Shown: positions 18,207 through 27,334 of the stretch, piece by piece
Numbering within the stretch: the stretch's first letter is position 1
How the letters are laid out: each line of letters opens with the position of its first letter
From: Streptomyces sp. ICC1
GTDB lineage: Bacteria; Actinomycetota; Actinomycetes; Streptomycetales; Streptomycetaceae
Reading direction: 5' to 3'
DNA length: 64,000 bases
Assembly: GCF_003287935.1 (NCBI RefSeq)
Contig: NZ_CP030287.1
Location: 5,907,022-5,971,021 of the forward strand
The notes under the pieces: generated by a model
The model's input: only the letters and a program-made list of their open reading frames with translations
The model's database searches: none
Told to the model about the DNA's origin: nothing
Position numbers and translations under genes: made by a program

Positions 18207-19676
18207 TCACGTCAGCGGACGCAGCCTGGACGGACCGTGCGCGGAGGCCCGGTCGGACGCGTACGGGGAAGCGGGCGCGAGCGGGGATTCAGCGGAGGCT
18301 GCGCTCAGGGCGCTGCCGGCCCGCCACGCCGCCCAATCGAGGTTCCAGTCGCCGAATCCGTTGTCGAAAGGCGTCATCCGCTCCCCACCGCTGTTCACCA
18401 CCGACACCACGTCCCCCTCCCGGACGGTGTTGAAGAACCAGGCCGCGTCCGCCGTGCTCATGCCCGTGCAGCCGTGGCTGACGTTCTCCTCGCCCTGGGC
18501 CTCGACCGACCAGGGCGCGGCGTGCACGTACTCGCCGCTCCACGTCACCCGGGTCGCGTAGAAGACGGGCAGGTCGTAGAACTCGCTCGTGCCGCGCTTG
18601 ATTCCCACGGTGTCCCCGCGCATCCGGACCTTGTACTCCTTGCCCAGGACGACCTTGACCCCGCTGCGCGTCAGGAACCCGGCCTTCCCGGTGGTCACCG
18701 GGATCGTCCGCAGGACCGTGCCGTTGCGCCGTACGGTCATCTCGTGCGCGGCGGCGTCGGTGACCGCCTCGATCCGCTCCCCGATGGTGAACCGCAGGGG
18801 CTCCGAGGCCCCGCCGAACTCCCGGTCCGCGACTTCGACCCCGTCGAGACCGCTGAGCACGCTCACCACGGTGTGGGCGGGCCAGTACGAGCGGGGCCGG
18901 TAGTGCAGCGTCGAGTCGTCGACCCAGTGCCAGGCCCCCTCGACCGCGGGCTCCGAGGTGACCTGCAGCGCCCGCTCCAGCCGGGCCCGCGCGGCCGGAT
19001 CCGCGGCGGGGACCGGGTGACTGAGGGAGGCCGTCACGATCTGCCCCGCGCCGTAGACGCCGGGCTTCGGCCCGAACTCGACGGTGAGCCTGCCGTCCTC
19101 GGTCGCCGGCGCGGTCCGGAACGCCATGGTCACACCGACCGGGGTGCCCGCCGCGTCCTGGGCGCCGACCCGGACCGTGTAGGTCTCTCCGGCCCGCAAC
19201 GGCTCGGTGTTCGCCCAGCGGTGGCCCCGGGCCCCGAGGGCGCCGCCCACGTACCGCCCGTGGCCGTCGTGGACGGTCACGTACGTGAGCAGGCCCGGCC
19301 CGGCGAGGGTGATCTCGAGGGGGCTGGCGGCATCGGTGGGCAGCACGACCGTGGGCGCCGCCGCACGGGCGGCGCCGCCGGAAGAGGGGTCGCGCACCAC
19401 GGAGCCCGCCCCGCGCGCGGTGGCCCGCACCAGGCGCTGTTCCAGCCCGCCGCACAGTTCGGCCCGCAAGGCCTCCACCGCGCACCGCCGACCGCCCTTG
19501 TCCAGGACCCGGCCGACCAGCAGCTCCACGGAGGCCGCCGCGCCGCCTCCGCTCCTCTGCTCGTCATCGGGCTGGGGCGCCGCGGCGACGACGAGCAGCG
19601 CCCCGGCCAACGCCCCGGCCACGCTCCACGTCCTGCCCTGTCGCCTCAGTCGTACGCGGTGTGTCGACGGCATCAT
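18207..19676 (-). CDS. L,D-transpeptidase (YkuD) with Ig-like domains
   Basis: A 489-residue exported L,D-transpeptidase, expected to make 3-3 peptidoglycan crosslinks. After a basic start and a hydrophobic segment (SVAGALAGALLVVAAA) come two Ig-like domains typical of actinobacterial Ldt enzymes (about 110-330) and the YkuD catalytic domain (about 330-450) with the motif VSHGCTGMS, the Cys being the nucleophile; the upstream His (YVHAAPWS) is present. ATG codons at 19676 and 19673 are possible, and a GTG at 19682 sits 5 nt after GGGAGG, so the true start may be two codons earlier. No obvious lipobox Cys is present. The C-terminal tail is Ser/Ala-rich. Confidence 0.87.
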   Translation of the reverse strand: MMPSTHRVRLRRQGRTWSVAGALAGALLVVAAAPQPDDEQRSGGGAAASVELLVGRVLDKGGRRCAVEALRAELCGGLEQRLVRATARGAGSVVRDPSSGGAARAAAPTVVLPTDAASPLEITLAGPGLLTYVTVHDGHGRYVGGALGARGHRWANTEPLRAGETYTVRVGAQDAAGTPVGVTMAFRTAPATEDGRLTVEFGPKPGVYGAGQIVTASLSHPVPAADPAARARLERALQVTSEPAVEGAWHWVDDSTLHYRPRSYWPAHTVVSVLSGLDGVEVADREFGGASEPLRFTIGERIEAVTDAAAHEMTVRRNGTVLRTIPVTTGKAGFLTRSGVKVVLGKEYKVRMRGDTVGIKRGTSEFYDLPVFYATRVTWSGEYVHAAPWSVEAQGEENVSHGCTGMSTADAAWFFNTVREGDVVSVVNSGGERMTPFDNGFGDWNLDWAAWRAGSALSAASAESPLAPASPYASDRASAHGPSRLRPLT

Positions 19677-19819
19677 CGTCACGCAGCCCTCCCAGATCGC
19701 CTTCGGCCGGATGGCAGCATCAAAACGATTTCCGGGCATCCTGATGATCATGAACTCGGCCCGTGGGGCCGAACGGGCACCGAAGAGAACTCGTACGGAG
19801 CAAACGAGCGACCGGATCG

Positions 19820-21139
19820 TCAGGGCGAGGACCGGACCGCCACCGGGGCGAAGGACAGGGAGTGGCGGACGGTTTCGGGGCCGCGGACGCGGGTGCCGAA
19901 GACCACCAGTTCGCAGGCGCCCGTCGCGCGGCAGTCGACGGCCCGGCCGTCGATGGAGGTGAAGGCCGACGACAGGGCGACCTCCTCGTCGACCCGCCCG
20001 TCGTCGGTGGTCGCCGGCGGCCTGCTGCGGGGGCGGCAGCCGAGGGTGTCGGAGGAGCCGGCGGCGCACTGCATGACCAGGGAGTGGTACCGGGGCTCGT
20101 ACCCCTTGCCCGTCGCGCGCACCGTCTGTCCGTCAACCAGTTCCTCGGCCGGGTGCACGCGCAGGGTGGGCGGCGCCTCCGGGCCGCCGTGCGGGCGGAA
20201 GCGCAGCGGGACGGAGGCGAGCACGGCCCCGTCGTTGTCCGTCAGGGCCAGGGTGCAGGAACCGCCGGCGGATGCCGTGCGGCAGTCGAAGTCCCCCGCG
20301 GGCGCACCGAGTCGTGCGTAGAGCTTCTTCGGCGAGGGCCGGTAGGTGCCGTCCGGAAGGACGCGGAACTGGCGGCCCGTGGCATCGTCGCAGGTGGCCG
20401 CCGAGGCCGAGGGGCCGCACTGCTTGACCCACACGTACGCCTTGGGCGGGCCGCCCGCGATCGTGAACGTGACGATGTCCCCGTCCAGCAGCCCCGCGGT
20501 CCGCTCGACCTCCAGGCGCGCCGGGCCGGTGGAGCTGGTGGAGGCGGTGGAGGCGGCGTCCGGTGCTCGTTCCACCGATTTCGGCCGGAACCGGCCCCCA
20601 CCGGGGGTGGTGGCCGACGCGGGCCCGATGCCCTCCGGCGCGCTCCAGTCGTCCGCGCCCGCCTTCCGCACGGTGTGGCAGAGGGAACCGCCGGAGGTGA
20701 ACCACACCTCCAGATCGCCCGCCGCGTTCTCGGCCGCGCTGACGGGTCCGCTCCCCGGGCTCGCGGCCGTGTCGCCCACCCGCCGCCACGGCCCGTACGG
20801 ACCGTCCGGCGCGACCTGCTCCCGGTGCCATGCGAAGCCCGGGTGCGCCGGGCCCGCGGCGGCGGAGAAGAGCCGCACCTGGCTGATCCGGCCGTCGCGG
20901 CGGTCCACCGAGACCAGGCTTCCCGGTACGGCCGCGCCGGCCGGGCCCCGAGCGCCGGGATCGGCGGCGCCGGGATCAACGGTGCCGGGATCGGCGGCGC
21001 ACGCGACGGAGCCGGGACCGGCCGCCCGGGCCGCCCCGGGACCCGCCGCGATCCCCGCGCAGGCCAGCGCCAGCGCGAGCGCACCGCGCACCAGCACCCC
21101 GGACCGGCCGCCCCGCGGCCCCTTGCGCCCTGATTCCAT
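19820..21139 (-). CDS. secreted protein with two neocarzinostatin-like domains
   Basis: A 439-residue secreted protein. A signal peptide (GVLVRGALALALACAGIAAGPGAARA) is followed by a region with lectin-propeller-like repeats (DLEVWFTSGGSLCHTVRKAG and flanks), a Ser/Thr linker and two domains of neocarzinostatin type (around LLDGDIVTFTIAGG and ELVDGQTVRATGKGYEP), each with paired cysteines (QC...C, DC...C). This Ig-like fold occurs in chromoprotein apoproteins and in many exported Streptomyces proteins of unknown role. ATG at 21139 is preceded by GGGGGAAGG. No catalytic residues are apparent; binding of a ligand or surface is likely. Confidence 0.7.
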   Translation of the reverse strand: MESGRKGPRGGRSGVLVRGALALALACAGIAAGPGAARAAGPGSVACAADPGTVDPGAADPGARGPAGAAVPGSLVSVDRRDGRISQVRLFSAAAGPAHPGFAWHREQVAPDGPYGPWRRVGDTAASPGSGPVSAAENAAGDLEVWFTSGGSLCHTVRKAGADDWSAPEGIGPASATTPGGGRFRPKSVERAPDAASTASTSSTGPARLEVERTAGLLDGDIVTFTIAGGPPKAYVWVKQCGPSASAATCDDATGRQFRVLPDGTYRPSPKKLYARLGAPAGDFDCRTASAGGSCTLALTDNDGAVLASVPLRFRPHGGPEAPPTLRVHPAEELVDGQTVRATGKGYEPRYHSLVMQCAAGSSDTLGCRPRSRPPATTDDGRVDEEVALSSAFTSIDGRAVDCRATGACELVVFGTRVRGPETVRHSLSFAPVAVRSSP

Positions 21140-21260
21140 CGGCCCCCGCCTTCCCCCGGCCGGCCCGCCCGGCCGGGGGAGCATCCTCAACGGCGCGGGC
21201 CGTCCCTCGCCAGCCCGCCTTTTTGGCCAGCCGGCCGTGCGGGAGGAGAGGCCGGGCCGA

Positions 21261-21653
21261 TCAGGCGGAGTCCGCCGATCCCCCGGCGAGGGAGATCTCC
21301 CTGTCCACCGCGGGGACCTCCGCGTGCCGGCCCATCAGGACCAGCCGCTCCCGGTAGTGGACCAGCGCGTCGACGAGCAGGTCGGTCCGTTCGGGTTCCA
21401 GCGCGCACATGCGCCGGGCCGCCGCAACGGACTCGGCGTGCAGGGCCAGAGCCGTCCGCGGGTCCCCGGAGAATTCCTGGCGGCTGTACTCCCGCAGCGC
21501 CACGGCGAGGCGGGGCAGATAGGCGAGCGGACTCACGTCGACCAGCACGCGGTAGGCCGCGACTTCCTCCTTGGCGAGCAGCTCCCACGATGCGAGGAGA
21601 GCCACCCGGGCTCGCAGCACGGCGTTGTGATTGATGTGCGAAGAGGAGTTCAT
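21261..21653 (-). CDS. small TPR-like helical protein
   Basis: A 130-residue, all-helical, cytoplasmic protein. The part AYRVLVDVSPLAYLPRLAVALREYS...ALALHAESVAAARRM is the pattern of the tetratricopeptide units common in Streptomyces NB-ARC/TPR proteins (AYRxLAxxxPxAYLPxLAxxL). It may be an isolated TPR protein or the remains of a larger one. Start ATG at 21653 is plausible; no strong ribosome site. Function unknown. Confidence 0.5.
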   Translation of the reverse strand: MNSSSHINHNAVLRARVALLASWELLAKEEVAAYRVLVDVSPLAYLPRLAVALREYSRQEFSGDPRTALALHAESVAAARRMCALEPERTDLLVDALVHYRERLVLMGRHAEVPAVDREISLAGGSADSA

Positions 21654-21864
21654 GACGGAGATTCTGAGATCTGGACAGGGCCCCGAACAAGAGAAATCGG
21701 ATGTGCCGTCAGTCCTACGAAAACACCGTCTGACCTGTCATGATGGAACCGTCATCACCCCTGCGCCGGTGAATACGGGCCCTCGGTCGGTGGTGTCAGA
21801 CCGTGAATTCCGCCGGACAGTCAAGACCGCCGGACAGCGAAGACACCCAAGACAGCCAAAACCG

Positions 21865-22689
21865 TCAGACCGCGAATGCCGTCGTGATCACCAGCGGCGG
21901 GTTCGCCCGCTCCGCCGACCACGTGCGACTGGCGGCGAATTCCGCGTCGACCACACCGAACGCCTCCTCCACCGTCGGCCGGTGCTGAACGACGTTCCGG
22001 AATCCGGCACGCTCCAGCAGGGGCGGACAGGCGTCCACGGGCCACGCGTGGTTGGCCATCTCCTGCCAGGTTCCGTCCGAACGCCGGAGCCGTACGGCCA
22101 GCGCGTCGCCCGGGCCGTACTCCCAGCCCGGCTCGCCGATGCGCAGTGAGGCGTACTCCGTGCCGCTGCACGCGGGATCGGTGGCCAGCAGCACGAGCGG
22201 GGCTCCGGGCCGCAGGAGCCGATGGATCTCCCGGAACACCGAGAGCACCGCCGCCTCGGTCGGCAGGGACGCCAGTACGTGATTGCACATCACCGCGTCG
22301 GCGCCGCCGTCCGGGAGGCAGACAGTGCGGTCGCCGTCGACCAAGTGGAATTCGGCCACGGCCGTTCCGGAGCCGCGGGCCAGCGCCAGCATCTCGGGCG
22401 AGGTGTCCACGCCCAGTACCCGCGCTCCGAGCAGCCGGGCCGCGTGGTCGGCCACCTTGCCCGGCCCGCAGCCGTAGTCCACCAGGACGTGCCCGCTGTC
22501 GATCTTCCGGGCCAGGGCCCGGAAGACGAACGGGTACCCGAGCAGCCAGTCCGTGGCCGCCTCCACGGCGGCGAAGGCCTGCGCGCCATCCCGCCCGGAC
22601 CACGCGACGTGCTCCCGCGCACCCGCGGCGTCCCCGCCGCCCGCACCGGCTTGCCCGGTTCCTTCTGGCCAGTCGTTCACGCTCCCCAC
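21865..22689 (-). CDS. class I SAM-dependent methyltransferase
   Basis: A 274-residue methyltransferase. Motif I is VLVDYGCGPGKVADHAARLLG, followed by the acidic VLGVDTSPEM that binds the ribose, motif II DGGADAVMCNHVL and motif III LLRPGAPLVLLA. The N-terminal 35 residues are variable. The upstream gene-free 130 bp are shared with the divergent SUKH gene. No substrate can be inferred from the neighbours. An internal GTG (residue 4) is an alternative start. Confidence 0.85.
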   Translation of the reverse strand: MGSVNDWPEGTGQAGAGGGDAAGAREHVAWSGRDGAQAFAAVEAATDWLLGYPFVFRALARKIDSGHVLVDYGCGPGKVADHAARLLGARVLGVDTSPEMLALARGSGTAVAEFHLVDGDRTVCLPDGGADAVMCNHVLASLPTEAAVLSVFREIHRLLRPGAPLVLLATDPACSGTEYASLRIGEPGWEYGPGDALAVRLRRSDGTWQEMANHAWPVDACPPLLERAGFRNVVQHRPTVEEAFGVVDAEFAASRTWSAERANPPLVITTAFAV

Positions 22690-22817
22690 TATCGGGCCAG
22701 GACGGCCCGGACGGCGCGCTACGACACGGAGGCGATGTACGGTGCCCGGTGCGACCGGCCGGGGGACCCGGCGGCCGTGAACAGGACCGGCACGATACGA
22801 GGCAAGAGGTGTGGGCG

Positions 22818-24407
22818 ATGACCGACGCGGCAGTGGTGATCCGCGCGTTGCGGGAACTGGCGCGGGAGCGGCCGGACGAGGTCGAGCTGCTCGACGGGTT
22901 CACGGACGCCGAACTGGACTCCTGGCCGGTGGAGGTGCCGGACGGGCCGCGGGCCGTGCTGCGGGAGATCGGCGGGGTGGAAACGGAGGACGAGCAGTAC
23001 GCGTTCGGACCGCGCGGCCGGCAGGTCTTCGCGGACGGCTACTGGACGCTCGGCGACCTCGACTTCGGTGAGGGCTCGCTGGTCGTCGGCGTCGGGACGG
23101 GGGACTGGGGGCCGGTCGTGTCCCTGTATCCCCACCGGCAGGACGACCGGGAAGTCACCGTCGAGGCACCGGAGTTCCTCGACTGGCTGGCCGCCCTCGC
23201 GGTCCGTCTCGCCGACGGCTCGCAGCCCCCCGCGGCGCGGGTCTTCGTCGACGCCGTCCCGAGCGTCGGCGTGGCCGAGGGCGGGGACGCGGAGCTCGCC
23301 GCACTCGTCGGGCGGGGGGATCCGCTCACCGATGTGGTCGACCTGCGCGAACTGCCCGACTACCCGTGCGGCGTGGCCTGGGAGCCGTACTTCTCCACCT
23401 CCTGGGGCACGGCCGACACCGGCAGCAGCGACGTCCTGATCAGCCTGGCCGGAGGCGGCCGGGCGCTGCTCCTGCGGTCCGTCGTCAGCGGGGACTTCCT
23501 CGGCCGCCCGGTGCGCCGCCCCGCCCTGCCCGCGGACGCCGCACACCGCGCGGTGGCCGAACTGCGCGAACTGGCCGACCGCCACCCGGAGTTCGTCGTG
23601 CTCGACGCCGGTTGCACGGAATCCGCCCTGGACGCCTGGCCCGTCACGGTCCCCGAGGACATCCGGGTGCTGCTCCGGGAGATCGGCGGGGTCACCGTCA
23701 CGGGGCTGCCCCCGCTGCGCCTGCTGCCCGGCGCTCCCGAACTCGCCGTGGACCCCGAGCTCCACCGGATCCTGGGCGGGGACGGCACGTACTGGCCGCT
23801 CGCCGAGATCCGCCACGGGCGCGGGCGTGCGCTCGCGCAGGTCCGCATCGACCCGGCGACGGGCCGGTGGGGGTACGTGGTCTCCGTCCCCGCCGAACCG
23901 GCGGAGCTCCGGGAGTGGCCCGAACTCAAACTGGTCGCCGAGTCGCTGCCGGCCCTGCTGCTCGCCTTCGCGCGGCGGGCCCGGCAGGAGGCCGCGACCG
24001 CGGCATCCGCCGCCGCGACCGGCCCGGCCGCCGTCCTGCGGGTCTCCGGCGGCGGGGGATGGCTGTTCCCGAACACCGGCGAGCCGTGGCCGCGGCCGGC
24101 GCCCGCCGTCGCATGGGCTTCCTCGGCCGATCCGCTGCTGGCGGCCGCGGCCGCCGATCTCCCCGACGGCGCGCACGCGGCCGACCTGCGGGAGGTGCCG
24201 ATCCCGAGCGACCTGTGTTTCCACCGCGTGCGCGAGTGGCCGCACACGGCCCGGCTGGACCGGCTGTACTTCCCGGCGGGCGGCCGGCTGGCCGCGGCGG
24301 TGCCGCTGACCGGGTGGGCCGCGCGGCGGCAGGCCCGCGCGGCACCCGTACGGCCCGGGGCCGTTACCGGTCCGGCGCCCGTTCGGCCGTCTCGGCGAGG
24401 CGCTTGA
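22818..24407 (+). CDS. protein with two SUKH/SMI1-KNR4-like domains
   Basis: A 529-residue cytoplasmic protein with an internal duplication. Residues 5-55 (ALRELARERPDEVELLDG ... LREIGGV) recur at about 240-295 (ELRELADRHPEFVVLDAG ... LREIGGV), each followed by a beta-rich part with conserved Trp (GYWTLGDLDFGEG / TYWPLAEIRHGRG). This is the SMI1/KNR4 (SUKH) plan, a fold used as immunity proteins against contact-dependent toxins and for other binding tasks. The ~130-residue C-terminus is unrelated. The last 44 bases overlap the convergent ArsR gene. No toxin gene lies beside it. Start ATG 22818. Confidence 0.7.
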   Translation: MTDAAVVIRALRELARERPDEVELLDGFTDAELDSWPVEVPDGPRAVLREIGGVETEDEQYAFGPRGRQVFADGYWTLGDLDFGEGSLVVGVGTGDWGPVVSLYPHRQDDREVTVEAPEFLDWLAALAVRLADGSQPPAARVFVDAVPSVGVAEGGDAELAALVGRGDPLTDVVDLRELPDYPCGVAWEPYFSTSWGTADTGSSDVLISLAGGGRALLLRSVVSGDFLGRPVRRPALPADAAHRAVAELRELADRHPEFVVLDAGCTESALDAWPVTVPEDIRVLLREIGGVTVTGLPPLRLLPGAPELAVDPELHRILGGDGTYWPLAEIRHGRGRALAQVRIDPATGRWGYVVSVPAEPAELREWPELKLVAESLPALLLAFARRARQEAATAASAAATGPAAVLRVSGGGGWLFPNTGEPWPRPAPAVAWASSADPLLAAAAADLPDGAHAADLREVPIPSDLCFHRVREWPHTARLDRLYFPAGGRLAAAVPLTGWAARRQARAAPVRPGAVTGPAPVRPSRRGA

Positions 24408-24720
24408 CGGCCGCGAGGCGCCGGTCCCAGTCGGCGGCGAGCGTGGCCATCCACCGCGCCGTCGCGTCCAGGGCCGCGGGCCGCACCGTGTACCGGACCT
24501 CGCGCCCGACCCGGTTGCCGGAAACGAGTCCGGCGGCGTCCAGGACGGTGAGGTGCTTGACCACCGCTTGCCGGGAGACGGGGAGGTCCTCGGCGAGCGT
24601 CGTCGCCGTCACCTCGCCCCGGGCGGCGAGCAGGTCGAGCAGCTTGCGCCGCGTCGGGTCGGCCAGCGCGGAGAGGACGTTGTCCACCTCCGCGCCGGTG
24701 CCGGGCCGTTCCCCCGTCAC
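24364..24720 (-). CDS. ArsR-family transcriptional regulator
   Basis: A 118-residue winged-helix repressor: LSALADPTRRKLLDLLAARGEVTATTLAEDLPVSRQAVVKHLTVL is the ArsR fold with recognition helix VSRQAVVKHL, then the wing VGREVRYTV. It lacks cysteines of the metal-sensing type, which fits the SRPBCC-linked group. GTG at 24720 overlaps the SRPBCC stop by 4 nt (GTGA), so it is translated after that gene; a GTG at 24687 is an alternative. It probably represses its own operon through the palindrome at 25193-25210. Confidence 0.88.
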   Translation of the reverse strand: MTGERPGTGAEVDNVLSALADPTRRKLLDLLAARGEVTATTLAEDLPVSRQAVVKHLTVLDAAGLVSGNRVGREVRYTVRPAALDATARWMATLAADWDRRLAAVKRLAETAERAPDR

Positions 24721-25163
24721 GCGGGCGGCTGTTCGGCGCGCTTCGCGAAGGCGGCGAGCACCTGCGGCCAGCCGCCGGTGTTGTCCTTCAGCGCCTTGCC
24801 GCGCAGCTCCTCGGAGCCGGCCAGCGCCGCGAACCCGCTCTCGACGACGCGCAGCCGCGTCTTGTCGCCCTCCCTGCTCAGGCTGAACTCCACCAGGGTG
24901 CTGTTGTCCTCGCGCAGCTCCTGTCCGGGGAACGCGCTGGCCCACCGGTAGGCGAGGTACGTCGGCGGGTCGACCTTCTCCACGCGCACCGGGAAGTCGC
25001 CGTACTCGGCGTTGCGCGCCACGAGTGACTCGCCTTCCTTGGCCACGGTGCCCGCCACGCTTCCTTCGTCGGCGACCCAGAAACCGGGCTCGGCCACCAG
25101 GGACCAGACCCGCTCCAGGGACGCTTCGATCAGTGTTTCGCGCTCGATCCGATCCGTGCTCAT
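24717..25163 (-). CDS. SRPBCC/AHSA1-domain protein
   Basis: A 148-residue protein of the START-like SRPBCC superfamily (AHSA1 subgroup): IERETLIEASLERVWSLVAEPGFW at the start, the beta strand STLVEFSLSREGDKTRLRVVESGFA in the middle and the C-terminal helix NTGGWPQVLAAFAKRAE. Such proteins have a hydrophobic pocket for a small ligand. The pairing with an ArsR regulator is common in actinobacteria. GGAG lies 7 nt before the ATG at 25163. It is the first gene of the pair. Confidence 0.88.
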   Translation of the reverse strand: MSTDRIERETLIEASLERVWSLVAEPGFWVADEGSVAGTVAKEGESLVARNAEYGDFPVRVEKVDPPTYLAYRWASAFPGQELREDNSTLVEFSLSREGDKTRLRVVESGFAALAGSEELRGKALKDNTGGWPQVLAAFAKRAEQPPA

Positions 25164-25192
25164 CAGGTGACTCCTTCGTCGCCGCGATTGGA

Positions 25193-25210
25193 TGCAACTC
25201 CAGAGTTGCA
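25193..25210. promoter_or_regulatory. palindromic operator candidate for ArsR
   Basis: TGCAACTC CA GAGTTGCA is a perfect 8-bp inverted repeat with a 2-bp centre, 30 bp upstream of the SRPBCC start codon. Size, symmetry and location fit the binding site of the ArsR dimer encoded by the second gene of the same operon. Confidence 0.6.
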
Positions 25211-25217
25211 CGTCATT

Positions 25218-25251
25218 CGAGCTCGCGCAACCTGTGGGTTGCGCGAGCTCG
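25218..25251 (-). terminator. terminator of the upstream hydrolase gene
   Basis: A perfect 15-bp stem (25218-25232 with 25237-25251) with a 4-nt loop lies 40 bp after the stop of the minus-strand hydrolase gene. Confidence 0.75.
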
Positions 25252-25290
25252 GCGGCGTGGCGGTCGCGCGCCCGGGTCCGGCGTCAGCGG

Positions 25291-26436
25291 TCAGCCGCGG
25301 GTCCAGCGGAAGTCGACCTCCGGGTAGCGCGGGGAAGGGCTGTTGAGCAGGGGAGAGGGCCGGCCCTTCAGGAACCGGTCGAAGCACAGGCGGGTGTAGG
25401 TCCGGATCAGCTCGGTCGAGCGGGCCGGAGCCAGGGTGCCGAGCAGTTCGGCGTACAGGTCGGCCGGCCAGGCCTCCGCCAGGCCGCCCGGAACGGCGAA
25501 GTGCGGCAGATCGGTGAAGGTCAGGTGCCCGGTGCCGCCCGCCCTCAACTGGCGGCCCCAGCCGCGCTGGTGCTCGCGCCAGCGCCGCCAGGTGTCGTGG
25601 TCCTCCAGTGCGGTGAGCAGCAGGTACGGCCGGTCCAGCCCGAGATCGGCCACGGGGGAGCCGAACAGGGCTCCGTCGAGGTTGACTCCGACGGCGAACC
25701 GCTCGTCCACCCGCAGGAGTTCGGCGGCGGCGGCCCCGCCCATGGAGTGACCGGCGACCCCGATCCGGCGGGGGTCCGCGCGGGGCCCGTGGCGCCGGCG
25801 GGTCAGGGTCGTGGCGACGAACCGGAGGTCGCCGACCCGGGCGGCTATCTCGAGCCGTTCCTGGCGGTCCCAGTCGTCGGACTCCTCGGGCAGCACGCTG
25901 TGGACGGCCCGCCCGCCGGGGAACTCCACCACCGCCGCGTCGTAGGTGTGGTCGAGGGCCGCGACCAGGTAGCCGTACGAGGCGAGTTCCTCGGCCAGGG
26001 CGGTGCAGTTGCTCCGCCCGCCCTTGCGTCCGTGCCCGAGGAGCACCAGCGGCAGCGCCCCCGGCACGGCCGGAGCGCCGGTCCGGGCGTGCGGGCGTAC
26101 GGCCGCCAGGGTGCCCGGCCTCAGCGGCAGGCCGGCCTCCAGCGAGGCGGCCACCGCGCCCGTGGTGTACGGGGCCCGGCGGTGGCCGGCGGTGGTGAGC
26201 GCCGGGTACCAGAGCTGCACCATCAGCTCGCGCGGCCTGCGGTCCGGCGCGAGCGGATCGTCGCGGTCGCGGTCGACCAGGTGCAGGTCGACGGTGCCCA
26301 CCGGCTGCCGGGAAGTGGGGGCGGGGAGGTCGATGACCCGCCCGGCGGTCTGGGCGGCCCGCGCGGGTGCGGAGGGCAGGGCGATCGCCCCGGCGCCGAT
26401 GCCGGCGATGACCAGGAGGGACCTGCGCGTGACCAT
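25291..26436 (-). CDS. Tat-exported alpha/beta hydrolase (PAF acetylhydrolase-like)
   Basis: A 381-residue secreted esterase/lipase. The N-terminus VTRRSLLVIAGIGAGAIALPSAPARA is a twin-arginine signal. The fold shows the oxyanion region VLLGHGRKGG, a conserved YGYLVAALDHTYDA, the nucleophile elbow GVAGHSMGGAAAAELL (Ser), an acid in GVNLDGALFG and a late His (DLPHFAVPG). This arrangement is that of platelet-activating-factor acetylhydrolase/chlorophyllase-type hydrolases. It probably cleaves short-chain esters outside the cell. ATG 26436. Confidence 0.85.
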   Translation of the reverse strand: MVTRRSLLVIAGIGAGAIALPSAPARAAQTAGRVIDLPAPTSRQPVGTVDLHLVDRDRDDPLAPDRRPRELMVQLWYPALTTAGHRRAPYTTGAVAASLEAGLPLRPGTLAAVRPHARTGAPAVPGALPLVLLGHGRKGGRSNCTALAEELASYGYLVAALDHTYDAAVVEFPGGRAVHSVLPEESDDWDRQERLEIAARVGDLRFVATTLTRRRHGPRADPRRIGVAGHSMGGAAAAELLRVDERFAVGVNLDGALFGSPVADLGLDRPYLLLTALEDHDTWRRWREHQRGWGRQLRAGGTGHLTFTDLPHFAVPGGLAEAWPADLYAELLGTLAPARSTELIRTYTRLCFDRFLKGRPSPLLNSPSPRYPEVDFRWTRG

Positions 26437-26507
26437 CGAAACCCCAAGAGGACTGCGTGCGGCGGAAGATGACGGGGGCTCACCCTAGAAGGTCTGGACC
26501 ATTCTGC

Positions 26508-27270
26508 CTAGACCGTCCGGCCCGCGGGCGGCGCGGCCGGATCCTGGGCGAGCAGGGACAGGTCCGAGGCCAAGGCGTCCAGCCAGGCCATCGCGGCGAA
26601 GTACACGGGGGGTGCGGCGGCGGGTTCGGTCCGGTGGCTGGCCGAAGCTGAGTACCCCCTGGGCGAAGGCGAGGTCCCGCCGGCTGACGGCCGGCTTCTG
26701 CGGTATGTCCAGCACCTTCGTGGCCCGGGGAATGTCCTGGGCATCGAGTGCGATGCGGTGGATGTCCCAGTGGGAGGCATCGGAACCGCCCTCGCCGTAC
26801 ACGTTGCCGTCGGAACCGGCGACCCTCCGCGCCCCGACCGCCGGCAGCACGGTCCCGCGCGCCCCGCCGCCGCCCCGCTCCGCCCGGCCCCTGGTCGTAC
26901 CCGACACGCCCACCGCGTGATCGTTGTCGGTGCCGGAGCTGACACCCTCCACGCCCGTGAAGAGGCTCGTGCCCTTCACGCCCGGGCCCATGACGTTCGC
27001 GACTCCCCGAACGCCCGGGCCGCCGCCGGTGTTCACTCCGTAGACGCCCGCCTCGTTGTCGTCGGCGAAGCCGTGGGTCTCGCCGTAGACGCCCGTTCCG
27101 TTGTTGTCGTGCTTCCCGAAGACCGCCGGCTCGCTCTGGACCTGGGAGTCGCCTACGACCTGTCCCACCTGGAACGTCCTTCCTGTTGCGCCCGCCCTGG
27201 AATCGGCACCCCCTCGACTCTGCGGCTTTCGACCGCCTCCGACGCCCGCGCGCCACGGCCCGGAAGGCAA
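26508..27270 (-). pseudogene. frameshifted protein of unknown function with VYG/V-G repeats
   Basis: The reading frame from 27270 (TTG) to about 26630 encodes a distinctive stretch: EPAVFGKHDNNGTGVYGET, GVYGVNTGGGPGVRGVAN, then SDASHWDIHRIALDAQDIPRATKVLDIPQKPAVSRRDLAFAQGVLSFG. The conserved end, PPVYFAAMAWLDALASDLSLL, is in another frame that ends at the stop at 26508-26510. A base was lost or gained near 26600-26640, by a run of Cs. Gly/Val repeats suggest a beta-helix-like N-terminal part. No role is known to me. Either a true frameshift mutation or a sequencing error. Confidence 0.55.
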
Positions 27271-27334
27271 AGGTCCCGCCGGAGTTCACCCGGTCAGGCT
27301 TGCGCGGCCCTCGCGCACCGGCCCCGGCCGGGCC

